Source: Microvirga lotononidis (lineage in GTDB: Bacteria > Pseudomonadota > Alphaproteobacteria > Rhizobiales > Beijerinckiaceae). Taken from it: 64,000 nt of DNA. Both the position numbers and the translations under genes were made by a program. The DNA is taken from the NCBI RefSeq assembly GCF_034627025.1, contig NZ_CP141048.1:3882001-3946000 (forward strand), in the 5' to 3' direction. The notes beneath the pieces were generated by a model. It worked only from the letters and a program-made list of their open reading frames with translations, made no database searches and was not told the origin of the DNA. Positions within the stretch are counted from its first letter, which is position 1. Each line of letters starts with the position of its first letter. Below, piece by piece: positions 53,057-61,410 of the stretch.

Positions 53057-54129
53057 GAAGGGTCTTCCTCTTGCGTAACGATGGATGAGCGCAGTCGCTC
53101 CAGCACGGGGAGCAGGGTGGCGCGGATGGCATGGGGATCCGGCACATAGCGGAACTCCATGGCCTGCCGGTTCTTCGGCAGCATCTTCCTGACGGTCGCT
53201 TCGGCGCCGCTGGCATAGATCGCCACGTCGACCTGAGACAGGAAGGCTCCCAGGTCAGGGGCCGTGATCAGGCGCACGTCCACATCGGACACATGCGGCG
53301 CGAAGCGCAGCACCCCGGGCTTCATCAGGGCGGTGAATTCGGGGAAGATCGACACGATGCCGATGCGGGCCATCGGGTCGATCATGGCGAGTTGCGCCCT
53401 GGTCTCTTCCGCCGGAATAAAGCTCAGACCGACAACGGGAATGCCGGTGGGAACGAGGTGCTCGACCTCGCCGCGACGGTGGGCGAGCGTGACGCAGACA
53501 TCGCAGGGCAGGGGAAAGGTCTCGCCCGCATGGAGGGCGTCGACCGTCGTCACCATGATGGTGTCGCCCGCGCCGAGATATTCCTGAATCCTGTTGGCAT
53601 ATTGCCGTGTCGTGTCGACGAAGTTGCCGACCATCACGAGGCGAAGGGCGCGCGACGGCGTCGGGCCCCGCGCGGCGCGGGCATTCACGAGCGACGAGAC
53701 GACGGAGGGTGCGAGCCCGAGTTGCTCGGCTTCGTTGAAGAGAGTTTCGATTCGGTTCTGGATCTTGCGGATCGCAGAGGAACGCAGCCCGTCGCTGCTG
53801 TGCCCGTCACCCACATAGGTGCCGGCCCCCGGCTTCGACTCGATGAGTCCCGCCTCGCGCAATTCGCGATAAACCGTTGCGACGGTCATGTGCGCGATCC
53901 CGGCGCGCTCGGCCAATTCGCGCACCGACGGCAGGCGCTGACCCGTAGGCAACTCGCCGAGTGCGATGCCGAACTCGATCAGGCCGCGCAGCTGAATGCC
54001 GAGAGGCACCGGGAGAGAGCGGTCGAGTGCTGCCGCGAGATTGGCAACGATGCGCTCGTCGGGCGTCTGTTCCGCTTCTTTATAACGGGTGCCTTCATAA
54101 GCGACAGATGTTGGTTCAGGTTTAGGCAC
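53053..54129 (-). CDS. GntR-type regulator with unusual C-terminal domain
   Basis: A 358-residue regulator. The DNA-binding domain (~40-105) is typical winged-helix GntR: LRGLIEFGIALGELPTGQRL, then PSVRELAERAGIAHMTVATV, then YRELREAGLIESKPGAGTYV. The C-terminal ~240 residues have an alternating alpha/beta pattern (ALRLVMVGNFVDTTRQYANR, IMVTTVDALHAGE, IPVVGLSFIPAEE, ARIGIVSIFPEFTALMKPG, VDVAIYASG). This suggests a ligand-binding domain of the periplasmic-binding-protein type rather than the common FadR, HutC or MocR domains. The start is a GTG. It heads the minus-strand catabolic operon and is divergent from the ABC transporter across 96 bp holding a palindrome, so it probably controls both sides. 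Confidence 0.83.
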   Translation of the reverse strand: MPKPEPTSVAYEGTRYKEAEQTPDERIVANLAAALDRSLPVPLGIQLRGLIEFGIALGELPTGQRLPSVRELAERAGIAHMTVATVYRELREAGLIESKPGAGTYVGDGHSSDGLRSSAIRKIQNRIETLFNEAEQLGLAPSVVSSLVNARAARGPTPSRALRLVMVGNFVDTTRQYANRIQEYLGAGDTIMVTTVDALHAGETFPLPCDVCVTLAHRRGEVEHLVPTGIPVVGLSFIPAEETRAQLAMIDPMARIGIVSIFPEFTALMKPGVLRFAPHVSDVDVRLITAPDLGAFLSQVDVAIYASGAEATVRKMLPKNRQAMEFRYVPDPHAIRATLLPVLERLRSSIVTQEEDPS

Positions 54130-54136
54130 GGCGCTG

Positions 54137-54182
54137 TTGACTTTTCTTAACCGAGTGACCTACCGTTCTAATCGATAAGAAC
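54137..54182 (+). promoter_or_regulatory. Promoter with overlapping operator-like palindrome
   Basis: TTGACT at 54137-54142 could be a -35 element, with TACCGT 18 bp later as a weak -10. GTTCTAATCGATAAGAAC (54165-54182) is an 18-bp palindrome with only one non-pairing position pair, directly over the expected transcription start. It lies between divergent gntR and the binding-protein gene, the right place for GntR repression. Confidence 0.5.
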
Positions 54183-54225
54183 ACCTTGGACGAAAAGCCA
54201 GGGTCTTAGCAAGAGGGGAAGTGAA

Positions 54226-55806
54226 GTGAAACAAAACTTCAAACTTGGTGGATCGCTCGTTGCAGCTTTCGTTCTCGGAACGGTGCTCTGCGGATCGGTT
54301 TCCGCGCAGACGCTGACCATGGGATTGCGCGCAGGTCCCGACTCGATCGACCCGCATTGGTCGACGCTCGGCAGCCAGGCGGAAGCCCTGCGCCACATCT
54401 TCGATACGCTCGTGATGTCGGACGAAAACCTGGGGCTGAAGCCCGGTCTCGCCACGTCCTGGAAGCCGATCGACGATACGACCTGGGAATTCAAGATCCG
54501 CGAGGGCGTGAAATTCCATGACGGTTCGGAACTGACCGCCGAGGACGTGAAATTCTCGATCGATCGCATCCCGGTCGTCACCGGCCCCATGAGCATGACC
54601 ATCTACACGAAGCAGGTCGCGGAGACGAAGGTCGCCGACAAGTATACCCTGCACGTCAAGACGAAGTCGCCCGCGCCGACGCTGCCGAACGACTTCATCC
54701 GCCTCTTCGTCGTGTCGAAGAGCGTCGGCATGGAAGCTCGTAACGAGCAGTTCAACTCCGGCAAGGCAGCCATCGGCACTGGCCCGTACAAGTTCGTCTC
54801 CTGGGAGCCGAAGGGCGATCTCGTCCTCGAGCGCAATGACAATTACTGGGGCGGCAAGCAGCCGTGGCAGAAGGTGGTCCGCAAGGAGATTCCGAGCGAC
54901 CCGGCCCGCATGGCAGCCCTGAAATCCGGTCAGGTCGATCTCGTCAACTACGTGCCGGCCACCGACTACGCAGCGATGCAGAAGGACAAGTCGGTCGACA
55001 CGTTCGTGGCCGACTCGGTGTACTTCCTGAACATCACGCCGAACGTGAAGGAGACCCTCCCGAAGAAGGCGAAGGTCGACGGCAAGGAAATCGACGCGAA
55101 CCCGCTGCGCGATCCCAAGGTGCGTGAAGCGCTGGATCTCGCCATCGACCGCAAGACGCTCGTTCGCGTCGTGCTCGAAGGCCTGGGACGCCCGGCCAAC
55201 CAGCTGATGCCGTCCAACTTCTTCGGTGGCAACAAGAACCTGCCCGAGAAGCCCTATGATCTGGCCAAGGCGAAGCAGCTGCTCGCCGATGCCGGCTACC
55301 CGAAGGGCTTCGAGATCGACTTCCACTGCACCAACAATCGCCTGCCGGGCGACGGTGCGGTGTGTGAGGCGCTCTCCCAGATGTGGGCCCGCGCCGGCCT
55401 GAAGGTGAACGCCAACGCGCTCAACGGCACGGTGTTCTTCCCGGCTCAGCAGAAGGGCGAGTTCTCGCTCTGGATGAGCGGCTGGGGCACGCTGACGGGC
55501 GAGGCGAGCTATACCTATGGTTCGCTCGTGCACACGGCGGATCCGTCGATTGGCCTCGGCGCTTTCAACAAGCAGGGTTATTCCAATCCCGAAGTGGACA
55601 AGCTGCTTCAGGAAGGGGCCCGCACCATGGACGATCCGAAGCGCCGCGCTCTCTTCGAGAAGGTGACGGAGGTCTCCATGAACGATCGTGCGCTGATCCC
55701 GACCGTTCAGATCCAGACGGTCTGGGCCGCCAAGAAGGGCATGCTTACGATCCCGGCTCGCGTTGACCAGGAGACCCTGGCCTACGAGATCAAGCCGAAG
55801 AGCTGA
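54226..55806 (+). CDS. Periplasmic oligopeptide-type solute-binding protein (SBP_bac_5)
   Basis: A 526-residue binding protein. The N-terminal signal peptide runs to about residue 28 (LVAAFVLGTVLCGSVSAQ), with mature TLTMGLRAGPDSIDPHWSTL. Family 5 landmarks are LKPGLATSWKPIDDTTWEFK, REGVKFHDGSELTAEDVKFS, GTGPYKFVSWEPKGDLVLER and VREALDLAIDRKTLVRVVLE. Family 5 proteins bind di-, oligopeptides, nickel, glutathione or similar ligands. The gene is the first of a complete ABC importer operon and is followed by two hairpins that may reduce read-through into the permease genes, a common way of giving excess binding protein. Divergent from gntR. Confidence 0.93.
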   Translation: MKQNFKLGGSLVAAFVLGTVLCGSVSAQTLTMGLRAGPDSIDPHWSTLGSQAEALRHIFDTLVMSDENLGLKPGLATSWKPIDDTTWEFKIREGVKFHDGSELTAEDVKFSIDRIPVVTGPMSMTIYTKQVAETKVADKYTLHVKTKSPAPTLPNDFIRLFVVSKSVGMEARNEQFNSGKAAIGTGPYKFVSWEPKGDLVLERNDNYWGGKQPWQKVVRKEIPSDPARMAALKSGQVDLVNYVPATDYAAMQKDKSVDTFVADSVYFLNITPNVKETLPKKAKVDGKEIDANPLRDPKVREALDLAIDRKTLVRVVLEGLGRPANQLMPSNFFGGNKNLPEKPYDLAKAKQLLADAGYPKGFEIDFHCTNNRLPGDGAVCEALSQMWARAGLKVNANALNGTVFFPAQQKGEFSLWMSGWGTLTGEASYTYGSLVHTADPSIGLGAFNKQGYSNPEVDKLLQEGARTMDDPKRRALFEKVTEVSMNDRALIPTVQIQTVWAAKKGMLTIPARVDQETLAYEIKPKS

Positions 55807-55820
55807 TCCTGTCGATGACT

Positions 55821-55883
55821 GGCCGGGGCGTTTGAGTCCGGCCCGTTTCTCTCCCGGAGGGAAGTTCCTTTCCCTCCGGTTTT
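55821..55883 (+). terminator. Two hairpins between binding protein and permease genes
   Basis: GGCCGG (55821-55826) pairs with CCGGCC (55838-55843). Then CGGAGGGAA (55855-55863) pairs perfectly with TTCCCTCCG (55870-55878) across six bases and is followed by GTTTT. The second looks like a partial terminator or 3'-stabilising hairpin for the binding-protein mRNA. Confidence 0.6.
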
Positions 55884-55959
55884 CGGATTGATGGATGTCC
55901 GGGAGTATGGGCCGCTTCGCCCCAGCACCCTGGCCTTTCGACACCATGCACGAGACAGC

Positions 55960-56934
55960 ATGATTGGTTTTCTTATTCAGCGCGTTTTGCAGGCGCTCAT
56001 GGTCGTCATCGCGATGTCGATCATCGTGTTCCTTGGCGTCTACGCCATCGGCAATCCGATCGACGTGATGATCGATCCGGCGTCCGATCAGGCGTTGCGC
56101 GAGGCATTGATCCACCGCTACGGCCTCGATCGCCCTCTTTACGAGCAGTACTTCGTGTTCATGAACAACATGCTGCACGGCGACCTGGGCGAGTCCTTTA
56201 TCTATCGCCTGCCGGTGCTGAACCTGATCTGGTCGCGCTTTCCGGCGACCCTGGAGCTCGCGCTGACCGCCATGCTGATCGCCACGGGCCTCGGCATTCC
56301 GCTCGGCCTCTGGGCCGGCTACAAGCCTGAATCGTTTTCGGCCAAGGCGATCATGGCCTTCTCCGTTCTCGGTTTCAGCGTGCCGAGCTTCTGGGTCGGG
56401 CTGCTCCTCATCATGGCTTTCGCGGTCGAACTCGGCTGGCTGCCGTCGGGCGGGCGCGGTCCGACCACCCAGGTGCTCGGCATGAACCTGTCGATCACAT
56501 CGCTCGAGGGCTGGAGCTACATCATCCTGCCTGCTTTCAATCTCGCCCTGTTCAAGCTCGGCCTGCTGATCCGCCTGACACGCGCGGGCACGGCGGAGGT
56601 CATGAGCTCGGATTACGTGCGCTTCGCCCGTGCCCAGGGGCTCTCCGAGGGCAAGGTCGTCGGCCTTCATGTTCTCAAGAACATCTCGATTCCCATCGTG
56701 ACCGTTTTCGGCCTGGAGCTGGGTTCGACGCTCGCCTTTGCAGTCGTGACGGAGACGGTGTTCAACTGGCCCGGCATGGGCAAGCTCATCATCGACTCCA
56801 TCACCGTCCTAGACCGTCCCGTGATGGTCGCCTACCTCATTCTCGTGGTCTTCCTCTTCGTTATGATCAATCTCATTGTCGATCTGGTCTATGGCCAGCT
56901 TGATCCGCGCATTCGCGTGAAGGCGGCCTCATGA
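55960..56934 (+). CDS. Oligopeptide-type ABC transporter permease (DppB-like)
   Basis: A 324-residue inner-membrane permease of the DppB/OppB group. It begins MIGFLIQRVLQALMVVIAMS and has about six helices, with HGDLGESFIYRLPVLNLIWS, RFPATLELALTAMLIATGLG, the family FSVPSFWVGLLLIMAF region, and the cytoplasmic loop DYVRFARAQGLSEGKVVGLH, which is the EAA contact site for the ATPases (G at the usual place). GSTLAFAVVTETVFNWPGMG is also typical. The start at 55960 is preferred to upstream in-frame starts at 55888-55891 because it begins at the first membrane helix. Its stop overlaps the next permease gene (ATGA). Confidence 0.93.
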   Translation: MIGFLIQRVLQALMVVIAMSIIVFLGVYAIGNPIDVMIDPASDQALREALIHRYGLDRPLYEQYFVFMNNMLHGDLGESFIYRLPVLNLIWSRFPATLELALTAMLIATGLGIPLGLWAGYKPESFSAKAIMAFSVLGFSVPSFWVGLLLIMAFAVELGWLPSGGRGPTTQVLGMNLSITSLEGWSYIILPAFNLALFKLGLLIRLTRAGTAEVMSSDYVRFARAQGLSEGKVVGLHVLKNISIPIVTVFGLELGSTLAFAVVTETVFNWPGMGKLIIDSITVLDRPVMVAYLILVVFLFVMINLIVDLVYGQLDPRIRVKAAS

Positions 56935-57842
56935 GCAGTTCTCCCGCTCTCCCCTTGCCGGCCGAGACCGGCTGGAGTCGGCTCTCCAATTTCTGGGCCG
57001 ATTATCGCCAGAGCCCGGTCGCGGTGGCTGCGCTCGTCGTCGTCGCGGCCGTGGTGCTCATGGCGGCCTTCGCGCCGTTCGTCGCTCCGCAGGACCCCTA
57101 TAACCAGGAAGCGCTCGACCTGTTCGATGCCCGCCTCGAGCCCGGCGAGATCGGCTCCGGCGGCTATGTTCACTGGCTCGGCACGGATGCAGCCGGTCGC
57201 GACCTATTCTCGGCCATCCTCTACGGCTTGCGTACGAGCCTGATCGTCGGCGTCATGGCAGGCAGCCTGGCGCTCGTGCTCGGCACGACGGTCGGCCTTA
57301 TCGCGGCCTATTACGGCGGCCGGATCGAGGCACTCATCATGCGCATCATCGACCTGCAGCTCTCCCTGCCGGCGATCCTGCTTGCGCTCGTCCTCGTGGC
57401 GATGCTGGGGCAGGGGCTGATGCAGCTCGTCGCCGCTCTCGTGGCGGCGCAATATGCCTACTTCGCCCGCACGACCCATGGCGCGGCCAGTGCGGAGCGG
57501 CGCAAGGACTACATCGAAGCGGCGCTCTCGACGCCTCTGCCTGCGCGCCACGTGCTGTTCAAGCATCTGCTCCCCAACGCGCTGCCACCCCTGATCGTGG
57601 TGGCGACGGTTCAGGTGGCAAACTCCATCGCCCTGGAAGCGACGCTGTCGTTCCTGGGACTCGGCCTTCCCATCACGCAGCCTTCGCTGGGGTCGCTCAT
57701 TTCCAACGGCTTCCAGTTCCTGCTGTCCGGCCGCTACTGGATCTCGATCTATCCCGGCATCGCCCTGATGCTGACGGTTGTCGCCATCAATTTGGTGGGC
57801 GATCAGGTCCGCAACGTTCTGAACCCGAGGCGCAGCCGATGA
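56931..57842 (+). CDS. Oligopeptide-type ABC transporter permease (DppC-like)
   Basis: A 303-residue inner-membrane permease, partner of the upstream DppB-like protein. The N-terminus has the typical DYRQSPVAVAALVVVAAVV helix, then VHWLGTDAAGRDLFSAILYG (the Dpp/Opp-C signature), LRTSLIVGVMAGSLALVLGT, and a C-terminal EAA loop starting ERRKDYIEAALSTPLPARHV and the FLGLGLPITQPSLGSLISNG segment. It shows about five or six helices. The start overlaps the DppB-like stop by four bases and its stop overlaps the following ATPase gene by four bases, so all three are translationally coupled. Confidence 0.94.
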   Translation: MSSSPALPLPAETGWSRLSNFWADYRQSPVAVAALVVVAAVVLMAAFAPFVAPQDPYNQEALDLFDARLEPGEIGSGGYVHWLGTDAAGRDLFSAILYGLRTSLIVGVMAGSLALVLGTTVGLIAAYYGGRIEALIMRIIDLQLSLPAILLALVLVAMLGQGLMQLVAALVAAQYAYFARTTHGAASAERRKDYIEAALSTPLPARHVLFKHLLPNALPPLIVVATVQVANSIALEATLSFLGLGLPITQPSLGSLISNGFQFLLSGRYWISIYPGIALMLTVVAINLVGDQVRNVLNPRRSR

Positions 57843-58858
57843 GCGAAGCGGTTCTTCGTGTCAAAGACCTTCAGACGCAGTTCCAGACCAGGGCCGGCGT
57901 TCTGAAGGCCGTCGACGGCGTCAGCTTCGAGGTCGGCCGCGGCCGCATTCTGGGTCTGGTCGGCGAATCCGGTTCCGGCAAGAGCGTGACGGGCTATTCC
58001 ATCCTCGGCCTGATCGAGCCGCCCGGCAGGATCGCCGGCGGCGAGGTTCTCCTGAACGGCAAGGACCTGACCGGCCTGAAGGGCGAAGCCATGCGGAAGG
58101 TCCGCGGCGCCCAGATCGCCATGGTCTTCCAGGATCCGATGATGACCCTCAATCCGGTCCTCAAGATCGGAACGCAGATGATCGCGGCCGTCCGGGCGCA
58201 CGACAAGGTCTCGCGCAAGGTGGCCCGTGCGAGGGCGCGCGACGCGCTCGCCAAGGTGGGTATCCCCAGCCCCGAGGAGCGGCTCGACGCCTATCCGCAT
58301 CAGCTCTCCGGCGGCATGCGCCAACGCGTGGCCATCGCCATCGCTCTCCTGCACAGCCCGGCCGTCATCATCGCGGACGAGCCGACGACGGCGCTCGACG
58401 TCTCCATCCAGGGCCAGATCCTGGCCGAGGTGCGACGCCTTGCGGACGACACCGGCACGGCATTCGTGTGGGTGACGCACGACCTCGCCGTCGTGTCGAG
58501 CCTCGCCGACGATATCTGCGTCATGTATGCGGGCAGGGTCGTGGAAAGCGGCCCGGCCGCCGATGTGATCGCATCGCCGCGCCATCCCTACACCGCAGGC
58601 CTCCTCGCCTCCGTTCCGGCTGAGCACGAGCCCGGGGCGAAGCTTCCGCAGGTGCCCGGATCGACGCCGTCCCTGGCCAACCTCCCACCGGGCTGCGCCT
58701 TCGCGCCCCGCTGCGCCAAGGCGGGACCCGCCTGCACCACGACGCCGCCCGTCCAGACCTTCGAGGACGGACGCACCGCCCTATGCCATTATCCGATCGA
58801 GCCCGTTTCATGCCAGCCGCTCTCCTTGACATCGACCACGTATCGAAGCGCTTCGTAA
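57839..58858 (+). CDS. Oligopeptide-type ABC transporter ATPase (DppD-like)
   Basis: A 339-residue ATPase. Walker A is [19 protein letters not shown]; the Q-loop region is [18 protein letters not shown]; the ABC signature is [19 protein letters not shown]; Walker B is [16 protein letters not shown]; and the switch His is in [11 protein letters not shown]. The C-terminal oligopeptide-specific domain has the cysteine-containing [20 protein letters not shown], found in Dpp/Opp ATPases (likely an iron-sulfur-binding or structural motif in some members). The last ~15 residues run beyond the start of the second ATPase gene, an overlap of 49 bp. It works with the second ATPase on the cytoplasmic side of the permeases. 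Confidence 0.94.
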   Translation: MSEAVLRVKDLQTQFQTRAGVLKAVDGVSFEVGRGRILGLVGESGSGKSVTGYSILGLIEPPGRIAGGEVLLNGKDLTGLKGEAMRKVRGAQIAMVFQDPMMTLNPVLKIGTQMIAAVRAHDKVSRKVARARARDALAKVGIPSPEERLDAYPHQLSGGMRQRVAIAIALLHSPAVIIADEPTTALDVSIQGQILAEVRRLADDTGTAFVWVTHDLAVVSSLADDICVMYAGRVVESGPAADVIASPRHPYTAGLLASVPAEHEPGAKLPQVPGSTPSLANLPPGCAFAPRCAKAGPACTTTPPVQTFEDGRTALCHYPIEPVSCQPLSLTSTTYRSAS

Positions 58859-59814
58859 AGCAGCCCAATCTCGGCGAGCGTATCGCCGGATTGCTGGGTG
58901 CCGGGCCCAAGGCCGAGACCGTGCGCGCTGTGACCGATGTCAGCCTGTCGGTCGCCAAGGGCGAGGTCGTAGGCCTCGTAGGCGAATCCGGCTGCGGGAA
59001 GTCGACGCTCGGGCGCATGATCGCCGGCATCTACACGCCGAGCGACGGCAAGATCCTGTTCGACAAGGTCCCCGTGGCCAAGTCGCAGGGACGGCGGACG
59101 CAGAAGCTGACGACCCGCGTGCAGATGATCCACCAGGATCCCTTCGCCAGCCTCAATCCGCGCATCCGCATCGGCGACACGGTGGCCGAGGGACCGGTGG
59201 CTCACAACATCGTCAAGGGGCGCGACGCGGATTCCTACGTCGCGGATCTGCTCGGGCGCGTCGGGCTCGATCCGAGCTACCGCAGGCGCTTTCCCCATCA
59301 GTTCTCCGGCGGGCAGCGCCAGCGCATCGCCATCGCCCGGGCGCTCGCCATGAAGCCGGACCTGTTGGTGCTCGACGAGCCGGTGGCCTCCCTCGACGTG
59401 TCGATCCAGGCGCAGGTCCTCAACCTGTTCATGGATCTGCGCCAGGATCTCGATCTTACCGGCATCTTCATCAGCCACGATTTGGGCGTGGTGCGGCACG
59501 TCTCCGACCGGGTCGCGATCATGTATCTCGGCCGCATCGTCGAGCTGGCGCCCACCTCCGAGCTCTATGAGGCTCCGAACCATCCGTATACGCGCGCCCT
59601 TTTCGAGAGCGTTCCGCGCATCGGCGTGGGCAAGAAGAGCTTCCGCCCGATCGCTGGCGAGATTCCTTCACCGCTTCATCCTCCGAGCGGATGCCACTTC
59701 CATCCGCGCTGCCCCTTCGCCGGACCGCGCTGCAAGCGGGAAACGCCTCCGCTCACCGGCATAGCGCCCGGCCGCTTCTCCGCCTGCCATCTCAACACGG
59801 GCGGCACGGATTGA
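58810..59814 (+). CDS. Oligopeptide-type ABC transporter ATPase (DppF-like)
   Basis: A 334-residue ATPase, second of the pair. Walker A is [19 protein letters not shown]; the Q-loop is [18 protein letters not shown]; the signature is [19 protein letters not shown]; Walker B is [16 protein letters not shown]; and the His switch is [10 protein letters not shown]. The oligopeptide extension ends [20 protein letters not shown] with its conserved cysteines. The start is uncertain: ATG at 58810 ([15 protein letters not shown]) fits the family start and is used here, while ATG at 58783 gives nine more residues. Both lie within the previous gene, and no clear ribosome-binding site is visible, so translation is likely coupled. 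The M32 peptidase gene follows after 8 bp. Confidence 0.93.
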   Translation: MPAALLDIDHVSKRFVKQPNLGERIAGLLGAGPKAETVRAVTDVSLSVAKGEVVGLVGESGCGKSTLGRMIAGIYTPSDGKILFDKVPVAKSQGRRTQKLTTRVQMIHQDPFASLNPRIRIGDTVAEGPVAHNIVKGRDADSYVADLLGRVGLDPSYRRRFPHQFSGGQRQRIAIARALAMKPDLLVLDEPVASLDVSIQAQVLNLFMDLRQDLDLTGIFISHDLGVVRHVSDRVAIMYLGRIVELAPTSELYEAPNHPYTRALFESVPRIGVGKKSFRPIAGEIPSPLHPPSGCHFHPRCPFAGPRCKRETPPLTGIAPGRFSACHLNTGGTD

Positions 59815-59822
59815 TCGGAACG

Positions 59823-61355
59823 ATGAACACCATGACCCATAAAGCCTCTCTCGTGGCGCTCCAGGAGCGCATCGCCGCCGTCAACGACGTGCTCAACGCA
59901 ACCTCCGTCCTGACCTGGGATTCCCGCACCATGATGCCTGCGGGTGGAGCGGAAACGCGCGGTCATCAAATCGCAACGCTGACCCGGCTCGCACGCGACC
60001 TGCTGCTCGCACCGGAGACCGAGAAGGCGCTCGAGGCGGCGGAGCGGGCGGTCGAGGGGCTCGGTGAGGATTCGGCCGAGCGGCGCATGGTGCGGCAGAC
60101 GCGGCATGCGGTGGACCACCACAAGCGGGTGCCCGCATCCCTGATCCAGGAGCGCGCGGCGCTTCGCACCGTCGCTCAGGCAGCCTGGATCGAAGGGCGT
60201 TCGAAGAGCGATTTCTCGATCTTCTCGCCCCACCTCGCCAAGACGGTCGAATTGTCCCGTGCCTATGCCGATTGCATCGGCTGGAGCGAGCATCCCTATG
60301 ACGCCATGGTGTCGATCTACGAGCCGGGCGAGACGGCCGCGAGCCTCAAATCCCTGTTCGGCGAACTGCGCGCCCGGCTCCTTCCGATTCTCGATGTCGC
60401 GCGGTCGCGGCCTCAGCCCCGTTCCGACTTCCTGTTCCGCGACTATCCGGAAGAAGGGCAGCGTGCTTTCGGCCTGAGCCTCGCCGAAAAGCTCGGATAC
60501 GACTTCAAGCGCGGGCGCCTGGACACGACGGTGCATCCGTTCGAGGTGTCGTTCACCCGCAACGATGTGCGCATCACCACCCGCTACAACCGGAACTACC
60601 TTCCTGCCTCCATGTTCGGCACCGCCCACGAGGTCGGACACGGGCTCTACGAGCAGGGCGTCGACCCGGCCTATACCCGCACCACGCTGGCAACCGATCT
60701 CGTGGGACTCTATGCGGTCGGCGGAACCAGCTTCGGCGCCCATGAATCCCAGTCGCGCCTGTGGGAGAATCATATCGTGCGCAGCCGCACCTTCTGGCAG
60801 CTGCATTTTCCGGAGCTGCAGAGGCACTTCCCGGATCAGCTCGGCGATGTAAGCGCGGGAGAGTTCTACCGCGCGGTGACACGCGTCGAGCCGGGATTCA
60901 TCCGGGTCGAGGCGGACGAGCTCACCTATGACTTCCACATCATGCTGCGGGCGGACATCGAATGCGCCCTCATGGACGGCTCGCTGCCCGTCGCCGACCT
61001 GCCGGATGCCTGGAACGCGGCGATCAAGCGCGATCTCGATCTTGTGGTGCCGAACGACGCCAAGGGTGTCCTGCAGGATGTGCATTGGTCGACCGGCTAT
61101 ATCGGCTCCTTCCCGACCTATACCGTCGGCAACGTCATGGGCGCCCAGATGATGGACAGCCTGCGCCGGCAGAAGCCGTCCCTCGATGCAGCCATCCAGG
61201 CCGGCGAGTATTCGGCCCTGGCGGAAGAGCTGCGCACCCGGATCTGGCAGCACGGACGCCGGTTCCAACGCGACGAACTGCTGCGGCGCGAAACGGGCCG
61301 AGGCCTCGATCCGGCACCTTACCTTGCCTATCTGTGGGACAAGTACGCGGCTTAA
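59823..61355 (+). CDS. M32 family metallocarboxypeptidase
   Basis: A 510-residue cytoplasmic zinc carboxypeptidase. The HExxH zinc motif is GTAHEVGHGLYEQ (His269, Glu270, His273), and the second family motif GAHESQSRLWEN follows about 32 residues later, supplying the third zinc ligand. Other matches are DWTSVL-like TSVLTWDSRTMMP at the N-terminus and STGYIGSFPTYTVGNVMGAQ near the C-terminus. M32 enzymes remove C-terminal residues from peptides and depend on Zn2+ or Co2+. The gene lies 8 bp after the second ATPase gene, so it should be expressed with the importer and act on its cargo. A perfect 12-bp hairpin follows the stop. Confidence 0.94.
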   Translation: MNTMTHKASLVALQERIAAVNDVLNATSVLTWDSRTMMPAGGAETRGHQIATLTRLARDLLLAPETEKALEAAERAVEGLGEDSAERRMVRQTRHAVDHHKRVPASLIQERAALRTVAQAAWIEGRSKSDFSIFSPHLAKTVELSRAYADCIGWSEHPYDAMVSIYEPGETAASLKSLFGELRARLLPILDVARSRPQPRSDFLFRDYPEEGQRAFGLSLAEKLGYDFKRGRLDTTVHPFEVSFTRNDVRITTRYNRNYLPASMFGTAHEVGHGLYEQGVDPAYTRTTLATDLVGLYAVGGTSFGAHESQSRLWENHIVRSRTFWQLHFPELQRHFPDQLGDVSAGEFYRAVTRVEPGFIRVEADELTYDFHIMLRADIECALMDGSLPVADLPDAWNAAIKRDLDLVVPNDAKGVLQDVHWSTGYIGSFPTYTVGNVMGAQMMDSLRRQKPSLDAAIQAGEYSALAEELRTRIWQHGRRFQRDELLRRETGRGLDPAPYLAYLWDKYAA

Positions 61356-61378
61356 GGTTTGTCCAGGTCCCTCGGACC

Positions 61379-61408
61379 ATGCCGCAGCGAGCGTATTCGC
61401 TGCGGCAT
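61379..61408. terminator. Perfect 12-bp hairpin between convergent genes
   Basis: ATGCCGCAGCGA (61379-61390) pairs fully with TCGCTGCGGCAT (61397-61408) across a 6-base loop. It lies between the M32 peptidase stop (61355) and the SIP stop (61411), so it could end transcription from both sides. There is no T tract. Confidence 0.6.
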
Positions 61409-61410
61409 TG

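Noticed and set aside
54160..56670. 836-residue minus-strand frame opposite the importer genes
   Set aside because: It spans two clear plus-strand genes and their intergenic hairpins, and looks like translated complement.
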